Part shown: positions 61,444-64,000 of the stretch, in pieces
How the letters are laid out: each line of letters starts with the position of its first letter
How positions within the stretch are numbered: the stretch's first letter is position 1
Origin: Vampirovibrionales bacterium
Lineage (GTDB): Bacteria; Cyanobacteriota; Vampirovibrionia; Vampirovibrionales; Vampirovibrionaceae
Reading direction: 5' to 3'
Assembly: GCA_029262635.1 (NCBI GenBank)
Contig: JAJCZA010000017.1
Coordinates: forward strand, 99,045 to 163,044
DNA: 64,000 nucleotides
The notes under the pieces: generated by a model
Told to the model about the DNA's origin: nothing
Seen by the model: only the letters and a program-made list of their open reading frames with translations
Databases searched by the model: none
Made by a program: the position numbers and the translations under genes

Positions 61444-61777
61444 AATAATTTAGAGTATCACTGATTGACCTAAGTATTCAGGCCTTTCATCTTTTTGAGA
61501 TCCTAATCAAGTTTCGGCCAACCGCAACAAAAATGAAGCTTTTTCGAAGGCACAACAAGAAAAAACCCTCTAAATAACGGAGGGTTCTCTGGCTCTACCT
61601 TGATTACTTTGATTTAATCGCATGTTTTCTCCTTCGAGTGGTTTTAAAAAAATAAATTCGTTTAAATAAGGCTTACGTTCTTGCAAGTTACATCTGTTAC
61701 ACCTCAACAGTTCTATTATTCGCAGAACCTTAGTCCCTCTCTAAGGTTTGAGGCCAGTTCAGCTAACGCCTTAATGC
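61444..61777. other. Non-coding spacer with two hairpins
   Basis: Holds the promoter region of the fliJ-like gene and the 3' region of the ATP-grasp-like gene. AACCTTAG/CTAAGGTT (61726-61748) is an 8 bp hairpin with no U tract. A proper terminator lies at 61553-61586. No ORF was recognised. Confidence 0.6.
61553..61586 (-). terminator. Terminator of the ATP-grasp-like gene
   Basis: AACCCTC and GAGGGTT pair across a 9-base loop. Read on the minus strand it is followed by TTTTCTTG. It is 190 bases past the gene stop at 61778. Confidence 0.7.
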
Positions 61778-63214
61778 TTAACTCTTGAGTTCACTGCCAA
61801 TCATGCAAGGACTCATGATGGCGTCTTTCATGCCGTGGATAATTTTTTTGTCCGCCGGGCAAGAGGTTGCCAACACACCGGCGAGCTCAATTTTTGCTCG
61901 TTCCGGCTCGGCGGGGTGTTCTGGATCAGGGGTTATAAAATAATACGGACACAGCCGGGTTCGTCCCTGAAACGACCGAATGGCTCCCGTTTCCAGATCA
62001 AGTTGTTTTAACGGATGAGCCATAGGTTTATGGTATTCCTGTAAAATATAAGGCGTCTGATCAAATGAGCTTAAAGCGCTTTCCACGGTCTTATCCCATA
62101 CATCGCCTGACACATCATGTCCAATGGTCACACCTCGACTTCCCCACGCTAATGGAGAAAAGCCGGAGGGCTTGATTACCAACTGTCGCTCTTTTTGGGT
62201 CAGTCCCTTTAGGGATTCAAAAGATTGTACCGTCTGCCCTCGAAGGGAAAGATCGGGAATCACGCCCATAGAAGGCACGTAAGCCGGATCCATTAGCCAG
62301 CCCTTCGGAATACGTCCCCTTAGCCACTCCCAGTCTTCAGCTCCCAAATACTTTTTCCACAATGGCTTTAATATCGGATGATGAATTAGGGTCAACCAGC
62401 TTTTTTCCTCCAGATGCGGCTTAAAGGGTGGCGTGCAGGCCACCCACCCCCGCTTCACGGCATACTGAAGCAAATCCATTTTAGGAATGTTGGGCAAGTC
62501 GAACAACTCAAAAAATCGATAAATTAAATCAAGGGCCTTTTCCCCATCTCCAGAGTCAAACATCAATTTTTCCCGAACCAATGCCAGTTCTCGAGGGTGG
62601 ATAACATAAAAATCCGGATAAACCGCCTGAATTTGTTCAGCGAGCCATGTCATTTCCTGCCGATAATCCGCGGATTCATCCGAAAGCACCACGCCAATCA
62701 CAGGATTCTCTTTATCGGGAACAGCCGCCTTTAACATGGCCAAAAAGGCCTCCGGCATTCCTTCAGGTGCTTCCAGCACCGGAAACCCACTCTGTTTATA
62801 CGCCTGATTCATGGCCGACGTAAACCCCATCCCGCCCGGAACAGCATCTACTTCCGTCAGGCGAATCCCCGATTCGGTCATCAACAAATCCGGTCGAATC
62901 ACCAAAGGCATCCGCGAACGAAATCGTTTCATGGTTGCGTACTTGATCAGAGCCTCTGGCTTGCCCTGGTTAAGAATCGATGCAATCCAAACCGGTGCCT
63001 GCCCACTCAAGCTATCCCGATAAATACGCTCACAGGCCCACTCAAAGCGCCACAAAACGCTTCCCAAACGCTGTAATTCACCCTGAACAAACGTTGCTTT
63101 CAATTGAAACGGTTCTGGAGAAAGCCCCCAAGCCGACGGCTCTTTTGCTTCACCATATAGTGGTTTCTGGGGCAGGTAATCCGTATGGAGTGTCCGTATC
63201 TTCTCGGCTTCCAT
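61778..63214 (-). CDS. ATP-grasp-like protein, possibly circularly permuted
   Basis: 478 residues. An early block, MPLVIRPDLLMTESGIRLTEVDAVPGGMGFTSAM, looks like the metal/ATP end of circularly permuted ATP-grasp enzymes (R-P-D...E-x-N-x-x-P-G-G pattern, here E-V-D-A-V-P-G-G). Later, RQLVIKPSGFSPLAWGSRGVTIG and TPYILQEYHKPMAHP resemble the lysine-bearing nucleotide-binding loop and following strand. Such enzymes ligate amines or amino acids to carboxylates. The ATG at 63214 has AGGA 8 bases ahead, better than the TTG before it. Substrate unknown; the family call is tentative. Confidence 0.6.
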   Translation of the reverse strand: MEAEKIRTLHTDYLPQKPLYGEAKEPSAWGLSPEPFQLKATFVQGELQRLGSVLWRFEWACERIYRDSLSGQAPVWIASILNQGKPEALIKYATMKRFRSRMPLVIRPDLLMTESGIRLTEVDAVPGGMGFTSAMNQAYKQSGFPVLEAPEGMPEAFLAMLKAAVPDKENPVIGVVLSDESADYRQEMTWLAEQIQAVYPDFYVIHPRELALVREKLMFDSGDGEKALDLIYRFFELFDLPNIPKMDLLQYAVKRGWVACTPPFKPHLEEKSWLTLIHHPILKPLWKKYLGAEDWEWLRGRIPKGWLMDPAYVPSMGVIPDLSLRGQTVQSFESLKGLTQKERQLVIKPSGFSPLAWGSRGVTIGHDVSGDVWDKTVESALSSFDQTPYILQEYHKPMAHPLKQLDLETGAIRSFQGRTRLCPYYFITPDPEHPAEPERAKIELAGVLATSCPADKKIIHGMKDAIMSPCMIGSELKS

Positions 63215-63266
63215 CAAAGCTGTCCTATTCTATAGTCCCATTCCTGTTTTCATCCGTAGGAATCCA

Positions 63267-63274
63267 TTATAATG
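63267..63274 (-). promoter_or_regulatory. Possible -10 of the ATP-grasp-like gene
   Basis: CATTATAATG on the minus strand gives TATAAT about 53 bases before the ATG. A + strand TATAAT (63301-63306) lies close by, so the spacer probably holds divergent promoters. Confidence 0.4.
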
Positions 63275-63418
63275 AGTAGTTAAAGTTCTCAAAAGCATTA
63301 TATAATAGAGGGAGGAAGATAATCACCTATAGATTTTGAATCAATTTATTTGATTTCTTGTTTTCACTCTATTTTCTGCGATCATGTTGTTTACTAATTT
63401 TTTTAATCTGGGGATTTC

Positions 63419-64000
63419 ATGGGCTTTTTCAATAAGAAAAAAAAAGAATCAAACACTGCCGATAACACCGCTAACCTGCCTGACGCCAAGTCTACTCAAG
63501 CCTCCAATTCTACCAGTTTATTCACCGATCAGGAACGTGTCTCTTCTGGAGTAGAATTCGGGCTGGATAACTTTTCTGATAGCGCCCCTCCCTCTTCCTC
63601 CAGCTCTGAAGTCTCACTCGCCACTCATGCGACTTCAGATAACGAATCAGTTTCTCCCTCCGAAGGTCCTTCTGCGCTCGATATGCCTGATTTGGCTCAC
63701 CTGACGGATCCTATCAAGCCAGCAGATGAAGCCTCAGCAACAACACCCACCCTGGATGGTGACTTTAGCATCAATATCCCTGACTTAGAGGGCTTTACTT
63801 CACCTGCTGAATCTACGCCTGAAACAGCGACAGCGTCCCTCATGGAGGGAGATTTTAGCATCAATATCCCTGACTTAGATAACCTTGCCTCACCTGCTGA
63901 GCCTGCACCTGAGATAGCAGAAACACCCGTCATGGACGATGATTTTAGTATTAACGTCCATGACTTAGATAACCTTGCCTCACCTGCTGAGCCTGCACCT
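63419..64000 (+). CDS. Acidic repeat protein, N-terminal part (cut by the window edge)
   Basis: An open frame of 194 codons with no stop runs from the ATG at 63419 to the window edge; GGGG stands 5 bases ahead. The product begins with a basic GFFNKKKKES, then becomes Ser/Asp/Pro-rich and disordered. From about residue 110 it contains three copies of a 30-residue unit with core GDFSINIPDLDNLASPAE. No signal peptide. The remainder of the gene, and so any folded domain, lies outside the window. Confidence 0.75.
   Translation, partial: MGFFNKKKKESNTADNTANLPDAKSTQASNSTSLFTDQERVSSGVEFGLDNFSDSAPPSSSSSEVSLATHATSDNESVSPSEGPSALDMPDLAHLTDPIKPADEASATTPTLDGDFSINIPDLEGFTSPAESTPETATASLMEGDFSINIPDLDNLASPAEPAPEIAETPVMDDDFSINVHDLDNLASPAEPAP
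63740..64000 (+). repeat. 90-base in-frame tandem repeat
   Basis: GAC/GAT codons of the FSIN core start at 63761, 63851 and 63941, exactly 90 bases apart. The last unit is cut by the edge. Units 2 and 3 share CTCACCTGCTGAGCCTGCAC. Confidence 0.9.

Noticed and set aside
1..64000. tRNA, rRNA, tmRNA or CRISPR array
   Set aside because: No cloverleaf with a GTTCGA-type arm, no rRNA segment and no spaced direct repeats were seen in the intergenic regions. The repeats found are inside coding frames.

Overview
The window reads as chromosome of a Gram-negative-type bacterium with moderate G+C. My best guess is a non-photosynthetic relative of the cyanobacteria (Vampirovibrionia/Melainabacteria-like). 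That guess rests on a DUF2993/LmeA-like lipid-binding protein, a SulP transporter with a cyanobacterial-looking start, queuosine genes (queA, queF), BcsB-like secreted proteins, flagellar genes (FliJ-, FliK- and FlgG-like), and several proteins with short repeats that I recall from that lineage. No rRNA, tRNA, insertion sequence, prophage or CRISPR array was seen. GTG and TTG starts with good ribosome binding sites are common (glmS, the IscA-like gene, the 472-residue membrane protein).

Layout. 1-10 kb: truncated SulP transporter, Ski2-like helicase with a long coiled-coil insert, DUF2993 protein, queA, a secreted repeat protein, then an Fe-S/biotin operon (IscA-like, Nfu-like, bioF). 10-20 kb: smpB operon (smpB, unknown gene, MGDG-synthase-like glycosyltransferase, SDR), GNAT protein, HU, gmk, hybrid sensor kinase, membrane-anchored serine protease, fabG. 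20-28 kb: FadN-like beta-oxidation fusion, then a + strand envelope glycan group (GT-C mannosyltransferase-like, methyltransferase, GT39, GT4). 28-34.5 kb: the most interesting block. It holds a Vps62-like protein, a nucleoside hydrolase, a methylthioribose-kinase-like kinase, a DUF2064 transferase and a GT2 on the minus strand. Divergent from these are an AhpD-type CMD protein and a mercuric-reductase-like flavoenzyme. The gene families match those that surround arsenosugar (radical SAM ArsS) loci.

34.5-49.4 kb: M28 peptidase, small Gly/Tyr- and Gly/Phe-rich proteins, a membrane protein with a decayed cyclase-like tail, trpS with a 4Fe-4S cysteine signature, two tandem BcsB-like proteins, a stand-alone LigD-polymerase-like protein that has lost its catalytic acids, a DJ-1/PfpI protein, and a glmS - small ORF - tyrS operon. 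49.6-64 kb: Glu/Lys/Ser-rich repeat protein, queF, a membrane protein following a double-hotdog thioesterase-like gene, an orphan adenine DNA methyltransferase, a DAACS symporter, folD, a flagellar group, an ATP-grasp-like protein, and the start of an acidic 30-residue-repeat protein cut by the window edge.

All assignments come from reading motifs by eye. No database search was run, so family names are recognition calls, and links between genes are inference unless an overlap or spacing is quoted.
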